Part shown: in pieces, positions 45,757 through 53,842 of the stretch
Numbering within the stretch: the stretch's first letter is position 1
Layout of the letters: each line of letters opens with the position of its first letter
Assembly: GCA_013204555.1 (NCBI GenBank)
Contig: JABMNO010000017.1
Location: forward strand, 17,579 to 81,578
Length of the DNA stretch: 64,000 bases
Direction: 5' to 3'
Origin: Chloroflexota bacterium
GTDB taxonomy: Bacteria; Chloroflexota; Dehalococcoidia; Lucifugimonadales; Lucifugimonadaceae
Notes under the pieces: generated by a model
Seen by the model: only the letters and a program-made list of their open reading frames with translations
Told to the model about the DNA's origin: nothing
Database searches by the model: none
Made by a program: the position numbers and the translations under genes

Positions 45757-47175
45757 TTAAGCCAGCGTGGGGCCATTGAAGCGAGGGACCAGCACAGATT
45801 GGTCGGTCGCCACGGCGATCTCTTCCTGGCTTAGGCCGCGTTCTCGCAATTCAGTAGGAGAGAAAGACATGCTGGTATCTTCTCCGCTCAAGAATTCGGC
45901 CAGTTGCGGGAGTTCTCGAACTCCGTAGTGGTAGTCGTCATAGACCCCGTCCTTCATGAGGTGGCACCACGGTGCGAGCATCACCTGATTGCTTCCAATT
46001 CGTGCGGCCGAGTCAGATCGGTATCTTTCAATAGCGTCATCGGGATTGAGCAAGATGTCGACGTATCGTTCGATCATCAAACGTTCATCAAATTCCGCTG
46101 GTAACGCGGGCATGGTGGCAGGGCTAAAGCCTTCGTCAAATCGCTTGAGCACCGCTGATATGGCAGCGGGATGGTCGCCGGGTTCGATCATTTCAATTGC
46201 GGGATGTGATGGAAAATCTCTATAAGCTCCAACTCGGGAGACCACGGCCGGAGTGCCAGAAGCAATCGACTCGTAGGGGCCAAGGCCAAATGCTTCAATT
46301 GCATTGCCGAGGCAGAGGGTGATGTCACCGGATCGGTAGAACTCGGGCATCCGGTCGGAAGTCTGCCATGGCACATATTCAATTGAATCTTGAACTTCTA
46401 GCTCTCGCATTCTTGATTCGATCGACGCGTGAATCTGCCTCAGATCCGGGAGTCGGTCGGCGTCAATGTGTCTGGGAACCACCAACTCAACTGCAAGTTC
46501 AGGTCTCTCGTCGCGTAGTGAGCGGACCAGATCCAAACACTCAAAGATGCCTTTGCGTTCATCTGGTCGATGTGGATAGAGCATTCGGAGCGAGTTGTTC
46601 GGTTTTGGCGAGATCAATTTCGCCACTGCGAACTTTTCAGTGTCGATTCCATTGGGAACGACCACTACGGGCTCAATGTCTCGCATGTTGCTGATGCCAA
46701 CCGTCGCGTTGATTACGCGACCGAGGTAACGCGATGGCACGATGGTGAGATCGGCTGGATAGCCGAACGCCGAGATCAAGGCAGTCTCAAATGAGAAGTC
46801 GTGGAAAGATCGAATGATTGGTGTTTTTTCTGGAATCAGTCTGCGCAGGTGGAATATATCGGCGTGGAGGTAGACCACATCTGCGGCGTCAATCAAAGGT
46901 GCGATTTCGCGCGCGGACCGGGCGATATTACCCGGAGGCACTTCATACGGATCGGGGAATGCGCCGGTTAGATGAAGCAGCGGGTGTACGACGGCCCGCT
47001 CGTGCCATCGGAAACCATCCTCGTTTTCCGGCCGACGAGAGCAGACCACATCTACCGTCGCACCACGCTCGGCGAGTCCAACGGCGATTGATCTGAGAAT
47101 CGCTTGCGAGCCGCCATAGACCTGGCTTTCAAACAGGGGAGCGATAGAGGCGATAAACACCCGTTTTGCCACCAC
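45757..47175 (-). CDS. Glycosyltransferase (GT4-like, GT-B fold)
   Basis: Cytoplasmic or membrane-associated retaining glycosyltransferase of 472 residues. The N-terminal Rossmann half has a glycine-rich YGGSQAILRSIAVGLAERG loop, where the sugar acceptor binds. The C-terminal half has VVVVPNGIDTEKF and the donor-binding EAFGLGPYESIASGTPAVVS with the E-x7-E pattern. About 110 further residues follow the usual GT4 end, including a segment with WCHLMKDG and an acidic tail. Acceptor and donor are unknown. It starts 13 nt after the folB stop, so it appears to be the last gene of the folate operon although its role looks unrelated. Confidence 0.85.
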   Translation of the reverse strand: MVAKRVFIASIAPLFESQVYGGSQAILRSIAVGLAERGATVDVVCSRRPENEDGFRWHERAVVHPLLHLTGAFPDPYEVPPGNIARSAREIAPLIDAADVVYLHADIFHLRRLIPEKTPIIRSFHDFSFETALISAFGYPADLTIVPSRYLGRVINATVGISNMRDIEPVVVVPNGIDTEKFAVAKLISPKPNNSLRMLYPHRPDERKGIFECLDLVRSLRDERPELAVELVVPRHIDADRLPDLRQIHASIESRMRELEVQDSIEYVPWQTSDRMPEFYRSGDITLCLGNAIEAFGLGPYESIASGTPAVVSRVGAYRDFPSHPAIEMIEPGDHPAAISAVLKRFDEGFSPATMPALPAEFDERLMIERYVDILLNPDDAIERYRSDSAARIGSNQVMLAPWCHLMKDGVYDDYHYGVRELPQLAEFLSGEDTSMSFSPTELRERGLSQEEIAVATDQSVLVPRFNGPTLA

Positions 47176-47188
47176 GAGTTGTTCTCCG

Positions 47189-47560
47189 CTAATCGGTCCC
47201 GCGATGCCGCGTGATCTCTATGGCGACGTTTCGGGCGATCTTGCTCGCGCTAGGTTTGGAGACTTTTACGGTCGCCGCGTTAACTCCCTCGATGTCCAGG
47301 ACGACCTGCGCGATCTTTTCGGACATCGTTTCAATTAATTTGAAGGGCCGGCCAGAAATCAGTTTTTGAATGGCCGCGACAACCTCGGAGTAGTTGACGG
47401 CCTTGCTCAGGTCATCCGAACCGGCGGCGGCGCGTGTGTCAGTCTCGATCTTAAGGTCGACAAACACTTCCTGCTCAACCAGTGCCTCCCATTCATGGAC
47501 GCCTATAGTGCATTGGAATCTCAGGCCTTCGATGAGCAGCAAATCAGGTGTGATGGGCAT
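47189..47560 (-). CDS. folB: Dihydroneopterin aldolase
   Basis: Folate-pathway aldolase of 123 residues that converts dihydroneopterin to 6-hydroxymethyl-dihydropterin, the substrate of FolK. It has LLLIEGLRFQCTIGVHEWE at the start, KAVNYSEVVAAI, FKLIETMSEKIAQVVL with the catalytic region, and VKVSKPSA. The ATG at 47560 overlaps the stop of the SDR gene by 1 nt (TGATG), which indicates translational coupling. Longer in-frame starts at 47662 would lie inside the SDR gene and are less likely. Confidence 0.92.
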   Translation of the reverse strand: MPITPDLLLIEGLRFQCTIGVHEWEALVEQEVFVDLKIETDTRAAAGSDDLSKAVNYSEVVAAIQKLISGRPFKLIETMSEKIAQVVLDIEGVNAATVKVSKPSASKIARNVAIEITRHRGTD

Positions 47561-48237
47561 CAGGCTCGGTTCAGCACGTGGATACGCTCTCCAGTAATGG
47601 AGCCAGCCTCGTCGGTGCATAGAAATAGGATCGTGGATGCCAGGTGGGTGGGCGGAACCCACGTTGAGAAATCTGCGTCCGGCATTCCCTGCCTATTGGC
47701 GGGCGTGTCGATTGTGGACGGGACTAACGCGTTCACCGTAACGCCTGTTCCCTTTAACTCTTCTCCCATTGCCTCTGTGAGTACCAGTACACCAGCTTTT
47801 GAAATCCCATAGGCACCGTTGAAGGCTGCCCCTTTGTCGCCGGGCATTGCGCCGATGTTGATGATCCTGCCCCAACCGTTCTCCACCATTCCGGGAACCG
47901 CAGCACGAGATACGTTGAACGCAGATTTGAGATTTAGATTCAGGAAATAGTCCAGTTCTTCATCTGAAGTATCGGCAAGCGAAGGCTGTGGTCGCCATCC
48001 ACCAACCAGGTTCACGACGATATCGACATGATCGTGCATCTCGATCGCACTTTGTACTGCGGCGTTTACAGCGGTTGAGTCGGTCACATCGAACCACTCT
48101 AGTTTTGATTCAGGATCGCTGTGGTTTTCACGGCAGATCGTGATGCCTGCATTTTCCATCGCCGCGACTACAGCAGAACCAAGAGCACCGCCACCGCCGG
48201 TTACTAGCGCCACTTTTCTACGAGTGTGATCTGGCAT
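47560..48237 (-). CDS. Short-chain dehydrogenase/reductase in the folate operon
   Basis: SDR of 225 residues: VALVTGGGGALGSAVVAAM cofactor loop, VNLVGGWRP in place of the usual NNAG, Ser in NIGAMPG, and the active-site Tyr and Lys in AYGISKAGVLVL. The strand-2 region is shortened (ITICRENHSDPE), so it is a divergent SDR. I chose the ATG at 48237, with GAGAGG 4 nt upstream, instead of a start inside the previous gene. It lies between the pteridine-reductase-like SDR and folB, with tight spacing to both, so a pterin or folate substrate is plausible but not shown. Confidence 0.8.
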   Translation of the reverse strand: MPDHTRRKVALVTGGGGALGSAVVAAMENAGITICRENHSDPESKLEWFDVTDSTAVNAAVQSAIEMHDHVDIVVNLVGGWRPQPSLADTSDEELDYFLNLNLKSAFNVSRAAVPGMVENGWGRIINIGAMPGDKGAAFNGAYGISKAGVLVLTEAMGEELKGTGVTVNALVPSTIDTPANRQGMPDADFSTWVPPTHLASTILFLCTDEAGSITGERIHVLNRA

Positions 48238-48253
48238 TTGGCCTCTCTGGGAG

Positions 48254-48982
48254 CTACCCACTGGTTCCGCTTGAGCCACCATCGATGTTAATAGTCTCAG
48301 CGCTAATGTAGTCGCTCTCAATGAGGTGAATGATCGCTGTAGCCACATCGTCGGGATCTCCCCACCGCTGCGCGGGGATCAGTTTTGCGATTGCGGCGAC
48401 TCGATCTTCAGCGAGGGTTGGCGGCGGAAGTATCGCGCCGAGGGCGACCTGATTTACCTGGATATTTGGCCCAACCGCGGCGGCGAGCGAGCGAGTGACC
48501 GCGGCCAGCGAAGCCTTCGAAACGCCGTAGGCGAGCCGATTTGGCCTCACGAGCTTGATGTCGTTGATGTTGATCACTTTGCCGGGAGCGTCTTCAAGAG
48601 TGGCAATCATCATCTGGGAGAGGCGAAAAGGCGCCCACGCGTGCACCATCATATTCAGTTCCCAATCGGCCCGACTCGTGGCCTCAAGACCACCCTGATC
48701 GTAGATCGAGGCGCTGTTGATCAGAACGTTGAGTTGACCAAACTTCGCAATAACCGCGGGCACCAGTGAGTCAATCTGATCTGGATCTGAGAGGTCTGCT
48801 CGGAAGCACTCAGCGTGACCACCGGACTCCCGGACAAGGTCAGCCACTTCCTGTGCTTCACGGTCGGACGAGCGGTAGTGAATAGCCACAGAGGCATTTC
48901 GGGCACCCAGTGCGAGCGTTATCGCTCTCCCAACTCTGGTTGCGCCACCGGTGACAAGTGCTACAGCAGAATCAGGATTCAA
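48254..48982 (-). CDS. Pteridine reductase/FolM-like SDR
   Basis: SDR of 242 residues with the TGGATRVG motif, the TGx3RxG form that marks pteridine reductases (PTR1) and the related FolM dihydromonapterin reductases, instead of TGx3GxG. It continues with IHYRSSDRE, a basic strand-2 end that suits NADPH, INSASIYDQGG, an unusual catalytic region INDIKLVRP, and AYGVSKASL. The catalytic Ser position reads Asp-Ile (NIND), as in PTR1-type enzymes. Located between folE and folB, it may reduce dihydropterin or stand in for dihydrofolate reductase, since no folA is visible. That function is inferred. Confidence 0.8.
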   Translation of the reverse strand: MNPDSAVALVTGGATRVGRAITLALGARNASVAIHYRSSDREAQEVADLVRESGGHAECFRADLSDPDQIDSLVPAVIAKFGQLNVLINSASIYDQGGLEATSRADWELNMMVHAWAPFRLSQMMIATLEDAPGKVININDIKLVRPNRLAYGVSKASLAAVTRSLAAAVGPNIQVNQVALGAILPPPTLAEDRVAAIAKLIPAQRWGDPDDVATAIIHLIESDYISAETINIDGGSSGTSG

Positions 48983-49019
48983 GACAGCAATCTGGGGCTA
49001 GCAGTTAAGAGCCGACACA

Positions 49020-49637
49020 CTAGAGGAGATTCCCGGCCTGATGTCGAATGTGAGCCATGAACTCATCACGCGTCGTGACATTCTCACGGAACTCACCAAC
49101 CATGGCGCTTGTGACCATCTTGGTGTGATGCTTTTTGACTCCCCTCATGACGGCGCAGAGGTGTGTGGCCTCAATCACGACGCCAACTCCGCGTGGGTTT
49201 ATCAAATTACCAAGAAACTCTGCGACCTGATGTGTCATTCGCTCCTGGACCTGGAGCCTCCGGGCGAACATTTCGACGAGGCGCGGGATCTTCGATAGGC
49301 CGATCACTTTGTCCGTAGGCAGGTAGCCCACGTGGGCGTAGCCAAAGAAGGGGATCATGTGGTGTTCGCACATGCTGTAGAACTCAATATCTTTGACGAC
49401 GACCATCTGGTCATACTCAACATCAAATAGCGCGTTGTTGAGCAACTCCTCAGGATCGGTCAAGTAGCCTTCAAGTAGCTCGTCATACATGCGAGCTACG
49501 CGTTCAGGAGTTCTCTGCAGCCCATCTCGCTCTACGTCTTCGCCAACTGCCGCAAGTATGTGCCTGACTGCGTTGGCCACAACTTCTTTGCACTCTTCGC
49601 TGAGTACGGAGGGGGGGCGGATTTCTGTTGAAGTCAA
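49020..49637 (-). CDS. folE: GTP cyclohydrolase I
   Basis: First enzyme of folate synthesis, converting GTP to dihydroneopterin triphosphate. The 205-residue chain has the conserved MVVVKDIEFYSMCEHHMIPF region with zinc-binding Cys and catalytic His, GYLPTDKVIGLSKIPRLVE, and the second signature ATHLCAVMRGVKKHHTKMVT with the other zinc Cys. It is the head of a tight minus-strand group: folE, PTR-like SDR (37 nt away), SDR, folB, glycosyltransferase. The ABC ATPase gene lies 82 nt upstream on the same strand and might be cotranscribed. Confidence 0.94.
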   Translation of the reverse strand: MTSTEIRPPSVLSEECKEVVANAVRHILAAVGEDVERDGLQRTPERVARMYDELLEGYLTDPEELLNNALFDVEYDQMVVVKDIEFYSMCEHHMIPFFGYAHVGYLPTDKVIGLSKIPRLVEMFARRLQVQERMTHQVAEFLGNLINPRGVGVVIEATHLCAVMRGVKKHHTKMVTSAMVGEFRENVTTRDEFMAHIRHQAGNLL

Positions 49638-49719
49638 TTCAATATTCCTCTTGGTAAACTGGTTGGTCCACCGGGTTTAGAAGTTTGATTCGTTATGGAC
49701 AGAACGGATGTCTCTATTA

Positions 49720-50484
49720 TTATCCTGCTGATTTAGCGCTGACCGGTGGCATGAATATCGCGTTCGGATTATCTGGGTCGATTTCGGTCGCCGCTGTCCA
49801 CGTACTTTCGATTTTTCCATCGTGCATCTTGTGTACTTCGTCAGCCATGTCGAGCAACGTCTGATCATGGGTGGTCGCGACGATAGACATTCCTTCGTCG
49901 TGAACCATCTGCTGGAACAGCCCAAATATCGACTGCGCGTTGGTCGAATCGAGTTCCCCTGTTGGCTCGTCGGCGAGTATGAGAGATGGCCGCATTGCGA
50001 TTGCTCTGGCGATTGCGACACGCTGCTGCTCTCCACCGGAGAGCTCATATGGCCTATGACTGGAACGGCGTAGCAGGCCAACAATCTCTAGAACTTCCTT
50101 TGTGCGGCGGGATCGCTCCCCGGCGCCAACGCCCGATATTCGCAGCGGCAATTCCACGTTTTCATACGCAGATAGGAGCGGAAGGAGACCGAATGACTGA
50201 AAAACGAATCCGAGACGATGACGCCTGAGTTCGACCATGTCATTTTCATTGAACGTCGAGAGATCTCGTCCCTCGAACTGCACGGAACCTTCGGTTGGTG
50301 AATCGAGTCCGGCGAGAAGATTTAGCAAAGTCGTCTTGCCCGAACCGGACCGACCGACAAGCGCAATGAATACTCCGCGATCTATGTTTAGCGTGATGTC
50401 ACGGACCGCATGTACTTTTTCGCCCGCGAGATCATAGGTCCGACTAACGTGATCGGCTCGAATCAGCGGCTCTGAACTTGCCAT
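49720..50484 (-). CDS. ABC transporter ATP-binding protein (LolD/MacB type)
   Basis: ATPase of about 254 residues. Walker A is [13 protein letters not shown], the Q loop [17 protein letters not shown], the signature [14 protein letters not shown], Walker [14 protein letters not shown] and the switch His in VATTHDQTL. The order and the GELDS variant place it with MacB/LolD/FtsE-like exporters, which need a separate permease. No permease gene is adjacent in this window. I chose the ATG at 50484, with GGAG 5 nt upstream; a longer frame to 50559 adds no conserved sequence. The last 30 residues are an unusual tail. Confidence 0.88.
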   Translation of the reverse strand: MASSEPLIRADHVSRTYDLAGEKVHAVRDITLNIDRGVFIALVGRSGSGKTTLLNLLAGLDSPTEGSVQFEGRDLSTFNENDMVELRRHRLGFVFQSFGLLPLLSAYENVELPLRISGVGAGERSRRTKEVLEIVGLLRRSSHRPYELSGGEQQRVAIARAIAMRPSLILADEPTGELDSTNAQSIFGLFQQMVHDEGMSIVATTHDQTLLDMADEVHKMHDGKIESTWTAATEIDPDNPNAIFMPPVSAKSAG

Positions 50485-50651
50485 TACTTCTCCAGGTATT
50501 TGGATCTGCACGCCCTCTGGCATCGGGTATATTCCAGCCATAATTTCCCGCGCCCACACGTAGTATGGTGCCAGATTGTCCTATATGTGCCGTGTACAAG
50601 CGAATCGCCTCGGCTCATGATGGCAATAATTGAAGGGCAGAGGCGCCACGA

Positions 50652-51644
50652 ATGAGCATGAATTCTGTAACCGAAGAGATCATAAGAGGGACATTTCGCG
50701 GAGAGGAGCCGCTGGAGATTCCAGTGATCACGTTCCGGGGAGAATCAGACGGTCCTGAGTTCACAGTGATGTCAGGCATGCATGCCGGTGAATACTCTGG
50801 AATCCTGGCGGCACAACGTCTTATCAATCACCTTCGGACTACCGGTATCTCGGGCACCGTAAGAGTGATTCCTGTTGTCTCAACCAGAGCCTTTATGGCC
50901 CGAAATATGCAGCTGTCGCCAGTGGATCAACGCGAGGTGCATTTCTACGGACCGGGCAATGCAGACAACTCATATACAGAGTTCCAGATAGATACTCTCT
51001 ACAAGCTACTGGTCACTTCTAATTATGTGATCGATATGCACAGCGGAGAATTCGCTCAAGCGTTGCATTCATGGATTCCTGTCCCAATGCAGGGATCTGA
51101 TGATTTTCAACGTCGCACACTATCTCTAGCACTTGGCTATCCGGTGGAACATATAGAGCTACGGCGAGAACGGGAATCCGTCCCTGCACTGGTCAACCAC
51201 CTGGCGGACGACGGAGTCGCAAATATCTGGGCGGAGATTGGTAAGAACGGTCTGCCAAACGAGAGTCATATCGACGCGCATTACCAGGGACTAATCGCCG
51301 CGTTGCAAACGGCAGGCAACCTGGCGGGCGAGCCGCAAAGACCTTCGCACACGTTTATTGAGGGCAGTCGCCGACAGATAAATGCAGATGTTTCGGGCGT
51401 CTGGCACCCGGCGGTAAAAGAGGGCGATATCGTTGAGCCGGGGCAGCCGCTGGGCAACATCACGGATTACTTTGGCACGGTGCTGGAGGAGTATTTCGCG
51501 GAAGAGAGAGCACTGGTTCTCTACTATTGGACCAGTCCGGCTATTGATCACCTGCGTCGACCTCACGGCTACGATTGGCACAGCGGATTGGTAAGCCTTT
51601 TGACAATTGATGAAGCTTCAGACACGGCGAGGTTGGATGCGTAA
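50652..51644 (+). CDS. Zinc deacylase, succinylglutamate desuccinylase/aspartoacylase family
   Basis: Predicted M14-type zinc hydrolase of 330 residues that removes acyl groups from amino acids. Zinc ligands are His and Glu in VMSGMHAGEYSGI and His in VIDMHSGEFA. The catalytic Glu is in IWAEIGKNGLP. A C-terminal beta domain with biotinyl-like character (AVKEGDIVEPGQPLGNITDY) is typical of the family. The substrate is not known. The stop overlaps the start of the dipeptidase gene (TAATG), so the pair is coupled and likely acts on acylated or dipeptide-type compounds. Confidence 0.87.
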   Translation: MSMNSVTEEIIRGTFRGEEPLEIPVITFRGESDGPEFTVMSGMHAGEYSGILAAQRLINHLRTTGISGTVRVIPVVSTRAFMARNMQLSPVDQREVHFYGPGNADNSYTEFQIDTLYKLLVTSNYVIDMHSGEFAQALHSWIPVPMQGSDDFQRRTLSLALGYPVEHIELRRERESVPALVNHLADDGVANIWAEIGKNGLPNESHIDAHYQGLIAALQTAGNLAGEPQRPSHTFIEGSRRQINADVSGVWHPAVKEGDIVEPGQPLGNITDYFGTVLEEYFAEERALVLYYWTSPAIDHLRRPHGYDWHSGLVSLLTIDEASDTARLDA

Positions 51645-52651
51645 TGACTGATTATCCAATCTATTTCGCCCATGATCATATGGATCGGCTCGAAGACCTC
51701 AAGCGGGATCACAACTCCGGCGTCGCCGGAAAGATCCTTCACATGCTGGTGGATGCGTGGATTGACGCACCCACACGCGAGCAATACGAGGCCAGTTACT
51801 TCGGGTACGACGGCTTCACTGAGCGGGCAGTTGAGGCGGTTGCGAAGCAGCTACGTAACGAGCGCGAAAACTCAGATTGGCTGAAGATCATTCGTACAGC
51901 AGCCGACCTCCGTGCCTCCCGTGCCCAGGGTCTTTTCGGTCTCCTCCTTGGTACGGAGGGCGGAAAGCTAATTGGAGATTCGCTATCCCAACTCGACGCG
52001 TTCCACGAGCTTGGTATGCGGCATATCCAATTCAACTGGTCAATGAGAAACAAGATATCTGCAAGCCAGGAAAATGAACGGGAGCCGGATCAGCCGGGAC
52101 TTACTCCATTTGGCAAAGAAGTCGTTTCCCGGATGAACGAGTTGGGTATGGTGATCGACGTCTCTCACTCGTCGCCAACTGCGATCTCAGACACTCTCAA
52201 TGTAACTAGCAGACCAATCCTCAACTCTCATTCTGGGTCGCGAGAACTGGCGCCCAAACTTCAGAATCTCTGGGATGATCAGATTCGTGCGATGGCGACC
52301 AACGGCGGGGTTATCGGGATTCACTTCTGCTCTCGGCTGGTTTTGGGTGTGAATGATAGACAGGCCGAGATAACCGATGTGCTCCGTCAAGTCAGGTACG
52401 TTGCAGACGTTGGTGGCATCGACGTTATCGGGCTTGGACCAGATTTCATACTTGGGAATCCAGATCGTGACGAGATCTACACCCGCAATACATCACAAGA
52501 TGAAATCACATGGACCCGCGGACTGGAGTCTTCTTCGGAAATAGAGAACATCATCGGGCCACTAGAGGCGGGCGGATTCAGTTCGGACGATATCGAAAAG
52601 ATACTCGGCGGCAACCTGCTCCGCCTGTTCAGTGATGTGCTTCCCGTCTGA
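51644..52651 (+). CDS. Membrane dipeptidase-like metallopeptidase (M19)
   Basis: Renal-dipeptidase family (M19) enzyme of 335 residues with a binuclear zinc barrel. It shows AHDHMDRLEDL where the family usually has D-x-H-x-D, the bridging Glu in LLGTEGGKLIG, MRHIQFNWSMRNKI, and His ligands in VIDVSHSSPTAI and ILNSHSGSREL, then GLGPDFILG for the final Asp. Family members cleave dipeptides, including those with D-residues. No signal peptide is seen, so it is cytoplasmic. It is coupled to the upstream deacylase. Confidence 0.88.
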   Translation: MTDYPIYFAHDHMDRLEDLKRDHNSGVAGKILHMLVDAWIDAPTREQYEASYFGYDGFTERAVEAVAKQLRNERENSDWLKIIRTAADLRASRAQGLFGLLLGTEGGKLIGDSLSQLDAFHELGMRHIQFNWSMRNKISASQENEREPDQPGLTPFGKEVVSRMNELGMVIDVSHSSPTAISDTLNVTSRPILNSHSGSRELAPKLQNLWDDQIRAMATNGGVIGIHFCSRLVLGVNDRQAEITDVLRQVRYVADVGGIDVIGLGPDFILGNPDRDEIYTRNTSQDEITWTRGLESSSEIENIIGPLEAGGFSSDDIEKILGGNLLRLFSDVLPV

Positions 52652-52782
52652 CAGAGTGCTTCCAAATGGCGTGTGTGCGTGGACGCTAACCCTCATTCAC
52701 ACTGAACACACCCCCATGTCTGAATCCGGTGTATTGACCGATGATCAGGGCATAGCAGTATCAAGGACACTCAGGTCTAACA

Positions 52783-53799
52783 ATGCTCGATGTTCAGCGC
52801 ATAGAGTTTGCAAACGCGTTTCTGGACCCTTTGCAAAATACCTGGCACAGCCAGTTCCGCCGCGATCTCGTAAAGAGTTCGGGCGATGAGCGTCTGGATC
52901 CATCAGGTCAGATGGTTGGTGCGTACCTCAAGGTCACGGGAACCGTGCAGGGATACGTTTTGTATTACCTTGCATCGGAAACCGCCGCCAGGCTGGCAGA
53001 AGAATTTGGGTCTCGCCCGCTGAAACTCGGTGGGGACGTAGCGCTGGGCGCCGTAAACGACCTTATGCAGGTGGTCTCAAGCAACGCGCTAATACTCATG
53101 AAAGAGGCGTCACAGGCCATAGAGATTGTTCCTGGAGAAGTCTTCGCATGTACCGAAAGCGGTTTTTCCGGCGACGAAGAGTGGACGTACTCAGGCCGAT
53201 TCAAGACATCAGGAGACGCCTCATCAATATTTGGTGCAGATGACATCTACGGATTCGTTTATCTGATAACGATGACCGATTCAGACGCTCCGCCGGTACC
53301 AGACGTGCCTGGAATAATAGCGGCCGCAAAAGCGACGCTGGGACCGAAGCCTGGCGCCGGATTGAGTTCAAATATTAGCGCGCCGCCGCCAATGCCCGTG
53401 CATGGCGTTGACAAGCCACGTGAGATTGCTGAATTACGCGCTGAGACGCTGAAAGCCCGGAATGTGTTCGTGATGGACAATCGAGGACGGAAACGGATCG
53501 CCGTCAGCGCCAAGGATGATGGCTCAACCTCGATCATATTCGCTGATGCAGACGGCAGGATGAGGGCGACCATCGCTCTGTCTAACAAGGGCATAGGCCG
53601 GATCATGTTTATGGATCACCTGGGGAAACGTGTTTTCGCGGCGCCAGCCAGTATGAAGGCAGCCAAGGACGTCCGCGATCGGTCACAACGATCGGCACAG
53701 CGCAGACTTGAAGGTGCTAAGACCGCGCTGGATGAAACTGACTCGGAGGCGACCGATATCTTCAAGACACTTATCACGCGCCCCCCGGAAGCGGCCTAG
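52783..53799 (+). CDS. CheX-like protein with C-terminal beta-repeat domain
   Basis: Protein of 338 residues. The first 160 residues resemble CheX/CheC-type phosphatase domains: VTGTVQGYVLYYLASETAAR then LGGDVALGAVNDLMQVVSS. The usual E-x2-N signature is read here as V-N-D-L-M, so catalytic residues may be altered. A proline-rich linker (about 165-210) leads to a C-terminal beta repeat with three turns of the kind D-x-x-G-x-x-R: VFVMDNRGRKRIAV, IIFADADGRMRATI and IMFMDHLGKRVFAA. I cannot name the whole protein. The neighbours give no hint; the only chemoreceptor in the window is 28 kb away. Confidence 0.6.
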   Translation: MLDVQRIEFANAFLDPLQNTWHSQFRRDLVKSSGDERLDPSGQMVGAYLKVTGTVQGYVLYYLASETAARLAEEFGSRPLKLGGDVALGAVNDLMQVVSSNALILMKEASQAIEIVPGEVFACTESGFSGDEEWTYSGRFKTSGDASSIFGADDIYGFVYLITMTDSDAPPVPDVPGIIAAAKATLGPKPGAGLSSNISAPPPMPVHGVDKPREIAELRAETLKARNVFVMDNRGRKRIAVSAKDDGSTSIIFADADGRMRATIALSNKGIGRIMFMDHLGKRVFAAPASMKAAKDVRDRSQRSAQRRLEGAKTALDETDSEATDIFKTLITRPPEAA

Positions 53800-53842
53800 T
53801 CTGCACAGGGTATGATCGCCTCATGAAAAGAGGTGATCGAAA

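Noticed and set aside
48254..48982. Fatty-acid FabG reductase as an identity for the SDR next to folE
   Set aside because: The TGx3RxG motif and folate-gene context fit pteridine reductases better than FabG, which has TGx3GxG.
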